Assembly (NCBI GenBank): GCA_934408705.1
Contig: CAKRVL010000059.1
Location: 1 to 16,618, forward strand
Length of the DNA stretch: 16,618 bases
Source: an uncultured Blautia sp.
GTDB lineage: Bacteria > Bacillota > Clostridia > Lachnospirales > Lachnospiraceae
Direction of reading: 5' to 3'
In this document: positions 1 to 7,331 of the stretch, in pieces
How positions within the stretch are numbered: position 1 is the stretch's first letter
How the letters are laid out: each line of letters opens with the position of its first letter
Notes under the pieces: model-generated
What the model was told of the DNA's origin: nothing
The model's database searches: none
Seen by the model: the letters and a program-made list of their open reading frames with translations, nothing else
Program-made: the position numbers and the translations under genes

Positions 1-947
1 AGCTGAACCGGTATCATGCATCAGGGCTTGTTATTAATGTGGGACAGTACATTTATGAGGTGCCGGAAGAATTGAAAGCATACTGTGATGAAAATGACCT
101 TCCGCTGCTGACCGTGCCTTGGGAAGTGCATTTATCAGATATGATAAAAGATTTCAGTATTCATGTATTTTTGCAGGATACTACAGATGAGCAGATCGCA
201 TCCGCCCTGATTGCAGCTATTGAGACTCCGGATAATCAGGATGCATACAGAAAAGACTTATTACAGTATTTTGATGTAGATGGAAGCTTTCAGGTGCTGC
301 TGATGACTTGTGAGGGGCTGGACTCCATGGACACAGTGGAGCGAAAAAAGCTGTCTTATCGAATACAGGTATATCTGGAGGATATCACTCACAATGGAAG
401 CTTTTTTTATTACAATTCTGATTTTGTACTGGTAGCTAATGCGCTTTCGGAAGAGTATTTGTGTCATCTTGTAGAGGGTGCCATAAAAAGAGGAAAAAGA
501 CGTATGCCGGGGCTCCAATTGTGCGTGGGAATCGGGAGCAGATGTATGGATATTTCCCAGCTTTCGGTAAGCTATCAGAGAGCGAAGGCAGCAGCACACA
601 TAGCGATGACACAAAAGAAGCAGGTGGTAAAGTTTGATGACTGCGGGTTGTTCCGTCTGCTTTATATGGTAGAAGATAAAGAAATACTGAAGGAAATGGA
701 AACAGAATGTCTGGCTGCATTGGAAGAATATGACAGAAGATATCATGCCGGCTATGTGGAAACACTTCAGTCATATCTGAAGCATAATGGAAGCATCCAG
801 GCAGTGGCAGCAGAGCTGTATACTCATCGTAATACCGTACTATACCGTATTGGAAATATCAGGAAAATTCTGGGAAATGAGTTGAAAACACCGGAAGAAA
901 GACTGCCCTATCAGATCGCATTTTATATCAGAAATATGCATGGATAG
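1..947 (+). CDS. PucR-family transcriptional regulator (5' end outside window)
   Basis: The frame is open from base 3 to the TAG at 945-947, giving 314 visible residues. A GTG at 39 is only an internal codon, because coding similarity continues upstream of it. The first ~50 residues (GLVIN, then PLLTVPWEVHLSD) look like the end of the PucR N-terminal sensor domain (PF07905 type). The middle, with CVGIGSRCMDISQLSVSYQ, resembles the degenerate GGDEF-like domain of CdaR/PucR regulators (PF17853). The C-terminus (SIQAVAAELYTHRNTVLYRI) is the helix-turn-helix of the PucR C-terminal domain (PF13556). Proteins of this family are cytoplasmic DNA-binding activators, often of purine, amino-acid or sugar-acid catabolism. 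The target here is unknown, since the likely partner genes lie upstream. No terminator is visible between its stop and the tcdA promoter at 983. Confidence 0.88.
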   Translation, partial: LNRYHASGLVINVGQYIYEVPEELKAYCDENDLPLLTVPWEVHLSDMIKDFSIHVFLQDTTDEQIASALIAAIETPDNQDAYRKDLLQYFDVDGSFQVLLMTCEGLDSMDTVERKKLSYRIQVYLEDITHNGSFFYYNSDFVLVANALSEEYLCHLVEGAIKRGKRRMPGLQLCVGIGSRCMDISQLSVSYQRAKAAAHIAMTQKKQVVKFDDCGLFRLLYMVEDKEILKEMETECLAALEEYDRRYHAGYVETLQSYLKHNGSIQAVAAELYTHRNTVLYRIGNIRKILGNELKTPEERLPYQIAFYIRNMHG

Positions 948-982
948 ACTGGAGCATTTGCTTTGCGATGGAAATAATATAA

Positions 983-1011
983 TTGACGCAATTTATTTAC
1001 AGCTTTATAAT
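983..1011 (+). promoter_or_regulatory. Sigma-A-type promoter of tcdA
   Basis: TTGACG at 983-988 and a perfect TATAAT at 1006-1011 are separated by exactly 17 bases. The expected start is near 1018, giving a leader of about 43 bases before the tcdA ATG. It shows that tcdA can be transcribed separately from the PucR gene. Confidence 0.75.
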
Positions 1012-1060
1012 AAAGGCACAAATAGCACATACAATGCAATAATTGAGGAGAGAAAATTTT

Positions 1061-1816
1061 ATGTTAAATCAGTTTTCAAGAACCCAGCTTCTTCTTGGGG
1101 AAGAAGGGATGAAGAAGTTATCTGATGCGCGGGTTGCAGTATTTGGAATCGGCGGAGTTGGTGGATATGTTTGTGAAGCACTGGTGAGAAGCGGAGTTGG
1201 CGCTTTTGATCTGATTGATGATGATAAGGTGTGTCTTACCAATCTGAACCGGCAGATTATTGCAACACGTAAAACTGTAGGAAAATATAAGACCGAGGTT
1301 ATGAAAGAGCGCATGCTGGATATTAATCCGGATGTGAAGGTAAAGACTTATAACTGTTTCTTTTTGCCGGAGAATGCTGATGATTTCCCTTTTGAAGAAT
1401 ATGATTATATTGTAGATGCAGTAGATACTGTTACTGCAAAAATTTCTCTGGTTATGAAGGCTAAGGAGAATGGTGTGCCAATTATCAGCTCTATGGGTGC
1501 GGGAAACAAGCTGGATGCAAGTCAGTTTAAGGTCGCAGATATCTATAAGACAAGTGTGTGCCCTCTTGCCAAGGTTATGCGCCGGGAACTGAAGAAGCGT
1601 GGTGTGCGCAAGCTGAAGGTGGTCTATTCTGAGGAAATTCCTATAAGGCCAGTAGAGGATATGTCGAACAGTTGTCGTACAAACTGTATTTGTCCTCCAG
1701 GAGCCGAACATAAATGTACAGAACGCCGGGCTATTCCGGGAAGCGTGGCATTTGTGCCATCTGTTGCAGGATTGATTCTTGCCGGAGAGGTCGTAAAAGA
1801 TCTTTGTAAGGCATGA
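1061..1816 (+). CDS. tcdA: tRNA threonylcarbamoyladenosine dehydratase (TcdA/CsdL, ThiF-like)
   Basis: This is a 251-residue E1-like (ThiF/MoeB superfamily) enzyme. It is expected to use ATP to cyclise t6A37 of ANN-decoding tRNAs to ct6A in the cytoplasm. The start is the ATG at 1061, ten bases after GAGGAG (1045-1050); an in-frame TTG at 1043 overlaps that site and is unlikely. Visible features are the nucleotide-binding loop GIGGVGG (residues 29-35), the acidic IDDDKV stretch, TNLNRQ with the Arg finger at R64, TVGKYK, and the C-terminal IPGSVAFVPSVAGLILAGEV typical of TcdA. There is no JAB domain or rhodanese domain. Four cysteines (C205, C209, C211, C219) cluster just before that C-terminal block and could bind a metal. 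The gene is monocistronic: its own promoter lies upstream and a strong hairpin terminator downstream. Confidence 0.9.
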   Translation: MLNQFSRTQLLLGEEGMKKLSDARVAVFGIGGVGGYVCEALVRSGVGAFDLIDDDKVCLTNLNRQIIATRKTVGKYKTEVMKERMLDINPDVKVKTYNCFFLPENADDFPFEEYDYIVDAVDTVTAKISLVMKAKENGVPIISSMGAGNKLDASQFKVADIYKTSVCPLAKVMRRELKKRGVRKLKVVYSEEIPIRPVEDMSNSCRTNCICPPGAEHKCTERRAIPGSVAFVPSVAGLILAGEVVKDLCKA

Positions 1817-1834
1817 GAATTGAGTGAAAAAGAA

Positions 1835-1877
1835 AAGTCGCAAGCTGACTGTTTCAAGTCGGCCTGCGGCTTATTTT
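1835..1877 (+). terminator. Rho-independent terminator of tcdA
   Basis: A 15-base stem (1835-1849 with 1858-1872, including G-U pairs) closes an 8-base loop and is followed by TTATTTT. It begins 18 bases after the tcdA stop codon. Confidence 0.85.
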
Positions 1878-1922
1878 GGCTCAGTCCCTTCCTTAAAAAA
1901 ATCTAAAATATTGCGAAAAGAG

Positions 1923-1950
1923 TTTAAAATTTGAAATTTTGTGCTACAAT
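1923..1950 (+). promoter_or_regulatory. Extended -10 promoter of the bile salt hydrolase gene
   Basis: TGCTACAAT gives a TGn plus TACAAT (-10 at 1945-1950). A weak -35, TTTAAA at 1923-1928, lies 16 bases upstream. The spacer contains a perfect AT-rich palindrome (1926-1940). The same GTGCTACAAT string occurs at the promoter before the 8380 gene. The leader to the ATG is about 105 bases. Confidence 0.6.
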
Positions 1951-2022
1951 ATATCCCACCAGAGAGTGGAAATTATTGTATATAACTTTATAAATAATAA
2001 CATGCAAGCCTATAAAATGCAA

Positions 2023-2039
2023 TGTAACCTTATTGTAAC
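2023..2039 (+). promoter_or_regulatory. WalR-box-like direct repeat before the bile salt hydrolase gene
   Basis: TGTAAC-N5-TGTAAC matches the Bacillus/Staphylococcus WalR (YycF) consensus TGTWAH-N5-TGTWAH exactly, with an 11-base period. It lies in the transcribed leader, nine bases before the AGGAGG at 2049-2054. No WalRK genes are in the window, so binding is an inference. Confidence 0.35.
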
Positions 2040-2062
2040 TTTTTCGACAGGAGGAAAGTTTT

Positions 2063-3037
2063 ATGTGTACAGCTGCAACTTATAAAACAAAGGATTTTTA
2101 TTTCGGAAGGACACTGGATTACGAGATATCCTATGGGGATCAGGTGGTGATAACTCCCCGAAATTATGTATTTGATCTTCGCCAGGGCGGTCAATTGAAA
2201 AAACATTATGCTATGGTCGGCATGGCATGTGTGATGCAGGACTATCCTCTCTATTATGATGCGGTAAATGAGAAAGGACTTGGAATAGCAGGCTTGAATT
2301 TTGTGGGAAATGCCCACTACAAGAAACCAGTGGAGGGCAAGGATAACATTACACAGTTTGAACTGATCCCCTGGATCCTTGGAAAATGTGCTTCTGTAAA
2401 AGAAGCCCGACAGCTTTTGAAGGATATAAACCTGATCGATACACCATTTATGGAAAATCTGCCGGTGGCACAGCTACACTGGATCATTGCAGATAAAGAA
2501 GAGTGTATTACTCTGGAAGCTGTAGAAGAAGGTCTGAAAATTTATGAAAATCCTGTGGGAGTCCTTACTAACAATCCGCCATTTAACTATCAGATGTTTA
2601 ATCTGAATAATTATATGCATCTTTCGGTGGATAATAAAAGTAATACTTTTTCAGAAGATTTGGAACTGGATCAATACAGCCGCGGAATGGGCGGTATGGG
2701 GCTTCCGGGAGACCTTTCCTCTCAGTCCAGATTCGTAAGGGTTGCTTTTGTGAAGATGAATTCCCTGTCCGGTGATTCAGAGGAAGAAAGTGTAAGCCAG
2801 TTTTTTCATATTTTAGGCAGTGTGGATCAGCAGAGAGGCTGCTGTAAGCTTGGAGAGGATAAGTACGAGATCACCTTGTATACTTCCTGCTGTAATGCAG
2901 ATAAAGGAATTTATTATTATAATACGTATGATAACCATCAGATCAGCGCGGTGGATATGCATAAGGCGGACCTGGATCAGGAGAAGCTTTATACTTATGC
3001 GCCGGTGAAGGGTGAACAAATTTACATGCAAAATTAA
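2063..3037 (+). CDS. bsh: Bile salt hydrolase / choloylglycine hydrolase
   Basis: This 324-residue Ntn-type amidase (family usual length 315-330) is expected to hydrolyse glycine- and taurine-conjugated bile salts in the cytoplasm (EC 3.5.1.24). Removal of Met1 exposes the nucleophile Cys2 (MCTAATY). The other active-site residues of the Clostridium perfringens enzyme have clear counterparts: R16, D19, N79 (AGLNF), N170 (VLTNNP) and R223 (SRFVRVAF). LPGDLSSQSRF and GIYYYNTYDN are family blocks. There is no signal peptide. At 206-208 the loop reads SRG (YSRGMGG) rather than the GTG of the C. perfringens enzyme; in lactobacilli SRX loops are reported to favour glycine conjugates. AGGAGG (2049-2054) fixes the start. 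The related family member penicillin V acylase is less likely given the match to BSH blocks. The gene appears monocistronic. Confidence 0.92.
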   Translation: MCTAATYKTKDFYFGRTLDYEISYGDQVVITPRNYVFDLRQGGQLKKHYAMVGMACVMQDYPLYYDAVNEKGLGIAGLNFVGNAHYKKPVEGKDNITQFELIPWILGKCASVKEARQLLKDINLIDTPFMENLPVAQLHWIIADKEECITLEAVEEGLKIYENPVGVLTNNPPFNYQMFNLNNYMHLSVDNKSNTFSEDLELDQYSRGMGGMGLPGDLSSQSRFVRVAFVKMNSLSGDSEEESVSQFFHILGSVDQQRGCCKLGEDKYEITLYTSCCNADKGIYYYNTYDNHQISAVDMHKADLDQEKLYTYAPVKGEQIYMQN

Positions 3038-3075
3038 GCTTATCGTGGCAGTTAATACGATGGTCCATTTTTTTA

Positions 3076-3103
3076 TTGCAAAATATTAATTTAGTGTTAT
3101 AAT
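3076..3103 (+). promoter_or_regulatory. Promoter upstream of lon (distal)
   Basis: TTGCAA at 3076-3081, a 16-base spacer and a perfect TATAAT at 3098-3103 preceded by TGT (extended -10). The start would be near 3110, giving a ~100-base leader. That leader contains a hairpin (3123-3146) and the CIRCE element. A second, weaker pair, TTCATA 3130-3135 and TATAAA 3152-3157 (spacer 16), would start transcription right at the CIRCE. Confidence 0.65.
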
Positions 3104-3122
3104 GAACTATCATAGAGTCAGG

Positions 3123-3155
3123 TGGCGAATTCATATGAGTTCGCCATTTTCTATA
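3123..3155 (+). terminator. Hairpin with short T-run in the lon leader / after bsh
   Basis: TGGCGAA (3123-3129) pairs with TTCGCCA (3140-3146), and the stem can extend inward through the ATTCATATGAGT core. TTTTCT follows. It could end bsh read-through, but it lies downstream of the distal lon promoter, so it may instead act as a leader attenuator. The T-run is short. Confidence 0.45.
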
Positions 3156-3162
3156 AATAGCT

Positions 3163-3189
3163 TTGGCACTCGAGATGGAAGAGTGCTGA
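3163..3189 (+). promoter_or_regulatory. CIRCE element (HrcA operator) upstream of lon
   Basis: TTGGCACTC (3163-3171), a 9-base spacer and GAGTGCTGA (3181-3189). The CIRCE consensus is TTAGCACTC-N9-GAGTGCTAA, so each arm differs at one position and the spacing is exact. It sits seven bases before the AAGGAGG of lon, the usual placement for CIRCE in the 5' leader. HrcA repression relieved by heat shock is the expected control. hrcA itself is not in the window. Confidence 0.88.
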
Positions 3190-3210
3190 CAACGTAAGGA
3201 GGAAACATGT

Positions 3211-5475
3211 ATGATAACAATGCCAGTTTATGAACTTCTTCTTTTACCGGAAGTTACATTTTTCTTTAAAAAAGATATGTTTCCGGAAGATAGAATTAAA
3301 GAAGAAAATATAGGAGAAGAAATTCTCTTTGTTTTACAGAAAAAAGAGATGGTTCCGGAAGAAATTTCCATGGAGAATGTTTTCCATGTCGGAATAAGGG
3401 GAACCATTGAGGGAATAGATGAGGATGGCAGCGTTAAGATTACCACCAAGGGAAGGGTACAAGTGACTGCGGTGGAATATGCAGATGGAGAAGTACAGGC
3501 TGAAGCTGTTGATCTTCCTGATATCCAGGATATTTCTCCGGAAGAGGAGAAAGAGAAATTTGACAAGATCAAGAAGGAACTGATGGATTTTGCCAAGGGC
3601 TTTCAGTGGGGCGTGTGGGTACGCAGCATGATTTACCATTGGAAGAGCTATCCGGAAGCAGTCAGTGCCCTGGCCGGTTATATGAGCCTTTCCTGGGAAG
3701 AAAAATATCATATGATCGAGGTGGATTCCAGGAAAGAACGTATGCGTCTGATGGAGGAAGCAGTCTATGAATTGATGGAGATTTTCCGTGTCAGTGAGGA
3801 GGCGGAGACTGCCCAGAAGAATTCTAATGAGAAGCTTTATAGGGAATCTGCTATTAAGAAACAGATTGAGTTTCTTCAGCAACAGCTGGATGAATTGCAT
3901 CCGGAGAATATTTCTGATGTGCGTCGTTTTCAGAAGAAAATTCAGGATTCCGGCATGAATGAGGAAGCCAAGAAGGAAGCTGAAAAGGTGCTGAACCGCA
4001 TGAAGCAGGAGGGAAAGGACAGTCATGAGTATGGAATGCTGTACGATTATCTGGACTTTGTTACAACTCTTTCCTGGAAAACAGAGGAGCCGGCGGAGAT
4101 TGATTTGAATGAAGCTGAAGAAATTCTGGACGAAGACCATTATGGACTGAAAAAAGTAAAAGAGAGAATTATCCAGCAGCTTGCTGTAATGGCACTTAAT
4201 AAGAAGCAGTCAGGTTCTATCCTTTTGTTCGTAGGAGCGCCTGGTACCGGCAAGACCAGTATCGGGCAGAGCATTGCACGGGCTCTTCATCGCAAATATG
4301 TACGGATCAGTCTTGGCGGAATCCGGGATGAAGCGGAAATCCGTGGGCACAGAAGAACTTACATAGGAGCTATGCCTGGCCGGATCATGGAAGGAATGAA
4401 GCGAAGCGGTGCCGCTAATCCTGTTATGGTATTGGATGAGGTGGATAAGCTCGCCAAGGATTACGGCGGTGATCCTGCCAGTGCTCTTCTTGAGGTTTTG
4501 GATCCGGAACAGAATGGAAGCTTTACAGATCATTATATGAATGTACCATATGACCTTTCCAATGTATTGTTTGTGTGTACAGCTAATTCCACTGATACTA
4601 TTCCGGAGCCGTTGCTTAATCGTATGGAGGTGATTCAGTTCCCTGGTTATACTGCTGTGGAGAAGTTACAGATCGCCAGACGGCATCTTTTACCAAAGGC
4701 TATGAAGAGCATGGGAATCAAAGCCCAGAATCTGAAGGTGACAGATGAAGCAATACGTCGTATCATTGAGGAATATACAGCAGAGGCCGGTGTCAGAGGG
4801 CTAAAGAAGCAGATGGATGTGTTATGCCGCTATGCTGCTGTGAAGCTGGTGAAGGGTGAACAGAAGAGTATTACAGTAAGCGAAAAGCGTGTGCCGGAAT
4901 TCCTGGGGCATGGAATCCATCATGATAAGATCCTGGAAAATCCTGCTCCTGGAGTAGTGACAGGACTTGCATGGACCAGTGCAGGTGGCGAGATACTTTT
5001 TATTGAAACTTCTTTCACCAAGGGTGATGGAAAGGTGATCATCACAGGACAGCTTGGAGATGTGATGAAAGAATCTGCCCAGATTGCCATTACTTTGGTA
5101 AAGTCCCTTTATCCGGAGCTGGCAGACAGATTTAAGGAAAATGATCTTCATATCCATGTGCCGGCAGGTGCTGTTCCAAAGGACGGACCGTCAGCAGGAA
5201 TCACATTAGTAACTGCTTTGTCTTCTCTGGTAACAGGAAAGCCAGCTCCTGCTGAAATAGCAATGACCGGAGAGGTCTCTCTGCGTGGTGGCGTAATGCC
5301 GATCGGCGGGCTGCCGGAAAAACTGATGGCCGCCCAGAGAGCCGGCATAAAGCATGTATTTATTCCACATGAGAATATGGACGATCTGGAAGATGTGACA
5401 GACGAAGTAAAGCAGAAGCTTACGATCACACCTGTAAAGACTGTGCAGCAGGTTTTGGCACAGGTTTTAAAATAA
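3211..5475 (+). CDS. lon: ATP-dependent protease Lon (LonA type)
   Basis: This 754-residue cytoplasmic AAA+ serine protease degrades damaged and regulatory proteins. The start is the ATG at 3211, eight bases after AAGGAGG (3196-3202). The N-domain (about 1-200) is divergent and opens with MPVYELLLLPEVTFFFKK instead of a canonical LPLRD-type start. A helical segment (190-300) precedes the AAA module with Walker A GAPGTGKT (342-349), Walker B MVLDEVDK (D409, E410), and the DPASALLEVLDPEQN and LLNRMEVI blocks. The C-terminal protease domain has the catalytic Ser661 (PKDGPSAG) and Lys704 (GGLPEKL). Their spacing of 43 residues is the same as S679/K722 in E. coli Lon. The length is slightly below the 775-820 usual for LonA because of the short N-domain. 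Regulation by HrcA is suggested by the upstream CIRCE. Confidence 0.96.
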   Translation: MITMPVYELLLLPEVTFFFKKDMFPEDRIKEENIGEEILFVLQKKEMVPEEISMENVFHVGIRGTIEGIDEDGSVKITTKGRVQVTAVEYADGEVQAEAVDLPDIQDISPEEEKEKFDKIKKELMDFAKGFQWGVWVRSMIYHWKSYPEAVSALAGYMSLSWEEKYHMIEVDSRKERMRLMEEAVYELMEIFRVSEEAETAQKNSNEKLYRESAIKKQIEFLQQQLDELHPENISDVRRFQKKIQDSGMNEEAKKEAEKVLNRMKQEGKDSHEYGMLYDYLDFVTTLSWKTEEPAEIDLNEAEEILDEDHYGLKKVKERIIQQLAVMALNKKQSGSILLFVGAPGTGKTSIGQSIARALHRKYVRISLGGIRDEAEIRGHRRTYIGAMPGRIMEGMKRSGAANPVMVLDEVDKLAKDYGGDPASALLEVLDPEQNGSFTDHYMNVPYDLSNVLFVCTANSTDTIPEPLLNRMEVIQFPGYTAVEKLQIARRHLLPKAMKSMGIKAQNLKVTDEAIRRIIEEYTAEAGVRGLKKQMDVLCRYAAVKLVKGEQKSITVSEKRVPEFLGHGIHHDKILENPAPGVVTGLAWTSAGGEILFIETSFTKGDGKVIITGQLGDVMKESAQIAITLVKSLYPELADRFKENDLHIHVPAGAVPKDGPSAGITLVTALSSLVTGKPAPAEIAMTGEVSLRGGVMPIGGLPEKLMAAQRAGIKHVFIPHENMDDLEDVTDEVKQKLTITPVKTVQQVLAQVLK

Positions 5476-5535
5476 TTGAGAATGAAAACATATTTTCGAT
5501 TTTGGTCGATTTTTATACCTGATCGATAATTAAAA

Positions 5536-5565
5536 TTACAAAACACACAAGAAGTATGTTATAAT
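5536..5565 (+). promoter_or_regulatory. Promoter of the DUF1002 gene
   Basis: TTACAA at 5536-5541, an 18-base spacer and a perfect TATAAT at 5560-5565 with an upstream TGT (extended -10). The start would be near 5572, giving a leader of about 110 bases. No convincing terminator for lon is visible between 5476 and 5535. Confidence 0.7.
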
Positions 5566-5584
5566 ATTCGTACAAGATTAAAAA

Positions 5585-5637
5585 GCTGCAGAGATAGTGC
5601 AGCAGGTGGAAGCCATTATATCGAATGATGCTTTCAC
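5585..5637 (+). promoter_or_regulatory. Two consecutive hairpins in the DUF1002 gene leader
   Basis: GCTGCA (5585-5590) pairs with TGCAGC (5598-5603). The second hairpin pairs GTGGAAGCCATT (5606-5617) with AATG and GCTTTCAC (5624-5637), with a two-base bulge. Neither is followed by a T-run, so they look like mRNA stability or translation elements rather than terminators. They end about 31 bases before the GGAGG site. Confidence 0.5.
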
Positions 5638-5680
5638 TTCAGCTTAGACTAAATTCCAGACAGAAGTTGGAGGAAAAGTT

Positions 5681-7255
5681 ATGAAGAAAGGTAAATTATT
5701 AGCGACGCTGCTTTGCAGCGCATCAATGGTTGTAGGAAGCATGGTTCCTACAGTACCTGCCATGGCAGATGCCATGAAGGTTGTTACACTTGGAGCAGAT
5801 CTTTCAGATGCCCAGAAGAATACCATGCTGAATTACTTTAAGGTTGATTCCAGCCAGGTACAGATCATCTACGTTACCAATCAGGACGAGAGAGACCACT
5901 TAAGTGCCTATGTTCCGTTGGAGCAGATCGGTACCAGAACAGTCAGCTGTGCATATGTGAAGCCTACTACATCTGGCGGTATTAAAGTTCGTACAGCTAA
6001 CCTGAACTGGGTTACTTGTAACATGATCGCAAGTTCTCTTTCCACATCAGGTGTTACGAACTGTGAGGTTGTTGCTGCCTGCCCATTTGAGGTATCCGGT
6101 ACAGGTGCCCTTACAGGTATTCAGATGGCATATGAGACAGCCAGCGGAGAGAAGCTTGACGAGACTAAGAAGGAGCTTGCGACTGAGGAAATGGTAGTAA
6201 CCGGTAATCTTGCAGATTCTGTAGGAAAGAATGATGCCACTACCGTTATTAACCAGGCGAAGATGCAGGTTATCGCAGACAACGTTCAGAATGCGGATGA
6301 TATTTATAATATCGTTGTAAATATTTCCAATAATAACAATGTAACTCTTACAGCGGACGAGATTAATACCATCGTAAATCTGCTGCAGCAGATTTCCCAG
6401 CAGGATTATGATTACTCTGAGATGCAGGAAACACTGGAGCGTGTAAATGATAATGTAACAGGTGCAGCTGAAGAGAGCAGTGATTCTGAAGAAGATCCGG
6501 ACAGCATTGTGGATAATGTAGACCAGAGCGTACTTGGTGATAATGTTATCGAGAGTTCTACTGAGGATCCGGGACTTGCAGAGGAAACAGGCACTGATGA
6601 TAATCTTGACGGAAGCATAGACGAGAATGTTGATGGTGACATCAGTGAAGTTGGTGGAACTGATGGCGACGATGGCAGTGATTCCTCTGCTGAGATCACA
6701 GATGTATCCCAGCTTGCTACAGACTTTTTAGGTGATGATGCCAAGGCGAAATTCGAGAAGGCTAAGACATTCTGTAAGGGCGAGTATGAAGGCGACGAGG
6801 ATTCCCTTTATGAAGTAATGGGTGATGATGCCGCTGTTACCGTAACACTTGATTCTGATACAGCTACTAAGCTTTCTATCAAGGTTCTTCAGAAATACCT
6901 TGGAATTCTTGGTAATGGTGCTGTTTCCTATCAGGAAGATGGAACCGAGAAATATATCACTCCGGAGCTTAATATGCTGGATAAAGAAATGAAGAAGCTT
7001 TTTGGCATTGATGTGATTGATGATGGTGAGTCTTCTGAAGACATTGATGTTCTTGGCGATGTAGTTTCTTCTGAGGAAAAGGAGACCTTATATAAGGATA
7101 CTATGAAATTCTTTGAGAAGCTTTATGGCGAGAGCTCCGAAACATATGACAGCGCAGATGCTTCTGGGGATCTGACTACAGATGACAGTGCGACAGATGA
7201 GGTTGGCGATGATTCTTATGATGAGGGCATTGCAGACGAGTCCTACGAGGAGTGA
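5681..7255 (+). CDS. Secreted DUF1002 (YpuA-like) protein with acidic tail
   Basis: 524 residues with a clear signal peptide: MKKGK, a hydrophobic core, then VPAMA cut near residue 29. Residues ~30-265 resemble DUF1002 (PF06207; Bacillus subtilis YpuA), with VTLGADLSDAQKNTMLNYF near the start and repeated helical segments such as LTADEINTIVNLLQQIS. A stretch of about 75 residues (265-338) is almost wholly Asp/Glu/Ser/Gly. A second, more globular part follows (338-484), and a final acidic tail (484-524) has no LPXTG or membrane anchor, so the mature protein is probably released or held by charge. The family has no established biochemical function; calcium binding by the acidic regions is only a guess. 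GGAGG sits eight bases before the ATG, and a strong terminator follows. Confidence 0.8.
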   Translation: MKKGKLLATLLCSASMVVGSMVPTVPAMADAMKVVTLGADLSDAQKNTMLNYFKVDSSQVQIIYVTNQDERDHLSAYVPLEQIGTRTVSCAYVKPTTSGGIKVRTANLNWVTCNMIASSLSTSGVTNCEVVAACPFEVSGTGALTGIQMAYETASGEKLDETKKELATEEMVVTGNLADSVGKNDATTVINQAKMQVIADNVQNADDIYNIVVNISNNNNVTLTADEINTIVNLLQQISQQDYDYSEMQETLERVNDNVTGAAEESSDSEEDPDSIVDNVDQSVLGDNVIESSTEDPGLAEETGTDDNLDGSIDENVDGDISEVGGTDGDDGSDSSAEITDVSQLATDFLGDDAKAKFEKAKTFCKGEYEGDEDSLYEVMGDDAAVTVTLDSDTATKLSIKVLQKYLGILGNGAVSYQEDGTEKYITPELNMLDKEMKKLFGIDVIDDGESSEDIDVLGDVVSSEEKETLYKDTMKFFEKLYGESSETYDSADASGDLTTDDSATDEVGDDSYDEGIADESYEE

Positions 7256-7331
7256 TCATAAGCAGAGAGCGGAAGCTGCTATCCGCTTATGAGTAAGTAA
7301 CAAACCGGATTTGGAATATCTGATTTAACAG

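Noticed and set aside
940..1125. 61-codon frame starting with the ATG inside the end of the PucR gene
   Set aside because: It overlaps the PucR stop and runs through the tcdA promoter and start in another frame. It has no ribosome binding site and no recognisable protein.
1118..1843. 241-codon minus-strand frame opposite tcdA
   Set aside because: It is antisense to a well-supported gene, its composition is untypical (rich in Cys, His and Ile runs), and part of it lies in the tcdA terminator. It is a shadow of codon use.
3044..3074. Possible terminator directly after bsh (ATCGT/ACGAT followed by seven T residues)
   Set aside because: The stem is only about five pairs, and extra bases separate it from the T-run. 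The hairpin at 3123 is a better candidate.
3334..4140. 268-codon minus-strand frame opposite lon
   Set aside because: It is opposite the N-terminal half of lon. The Leu/Phe/His-rich translation is typical of antisense shadows, with no start signals.
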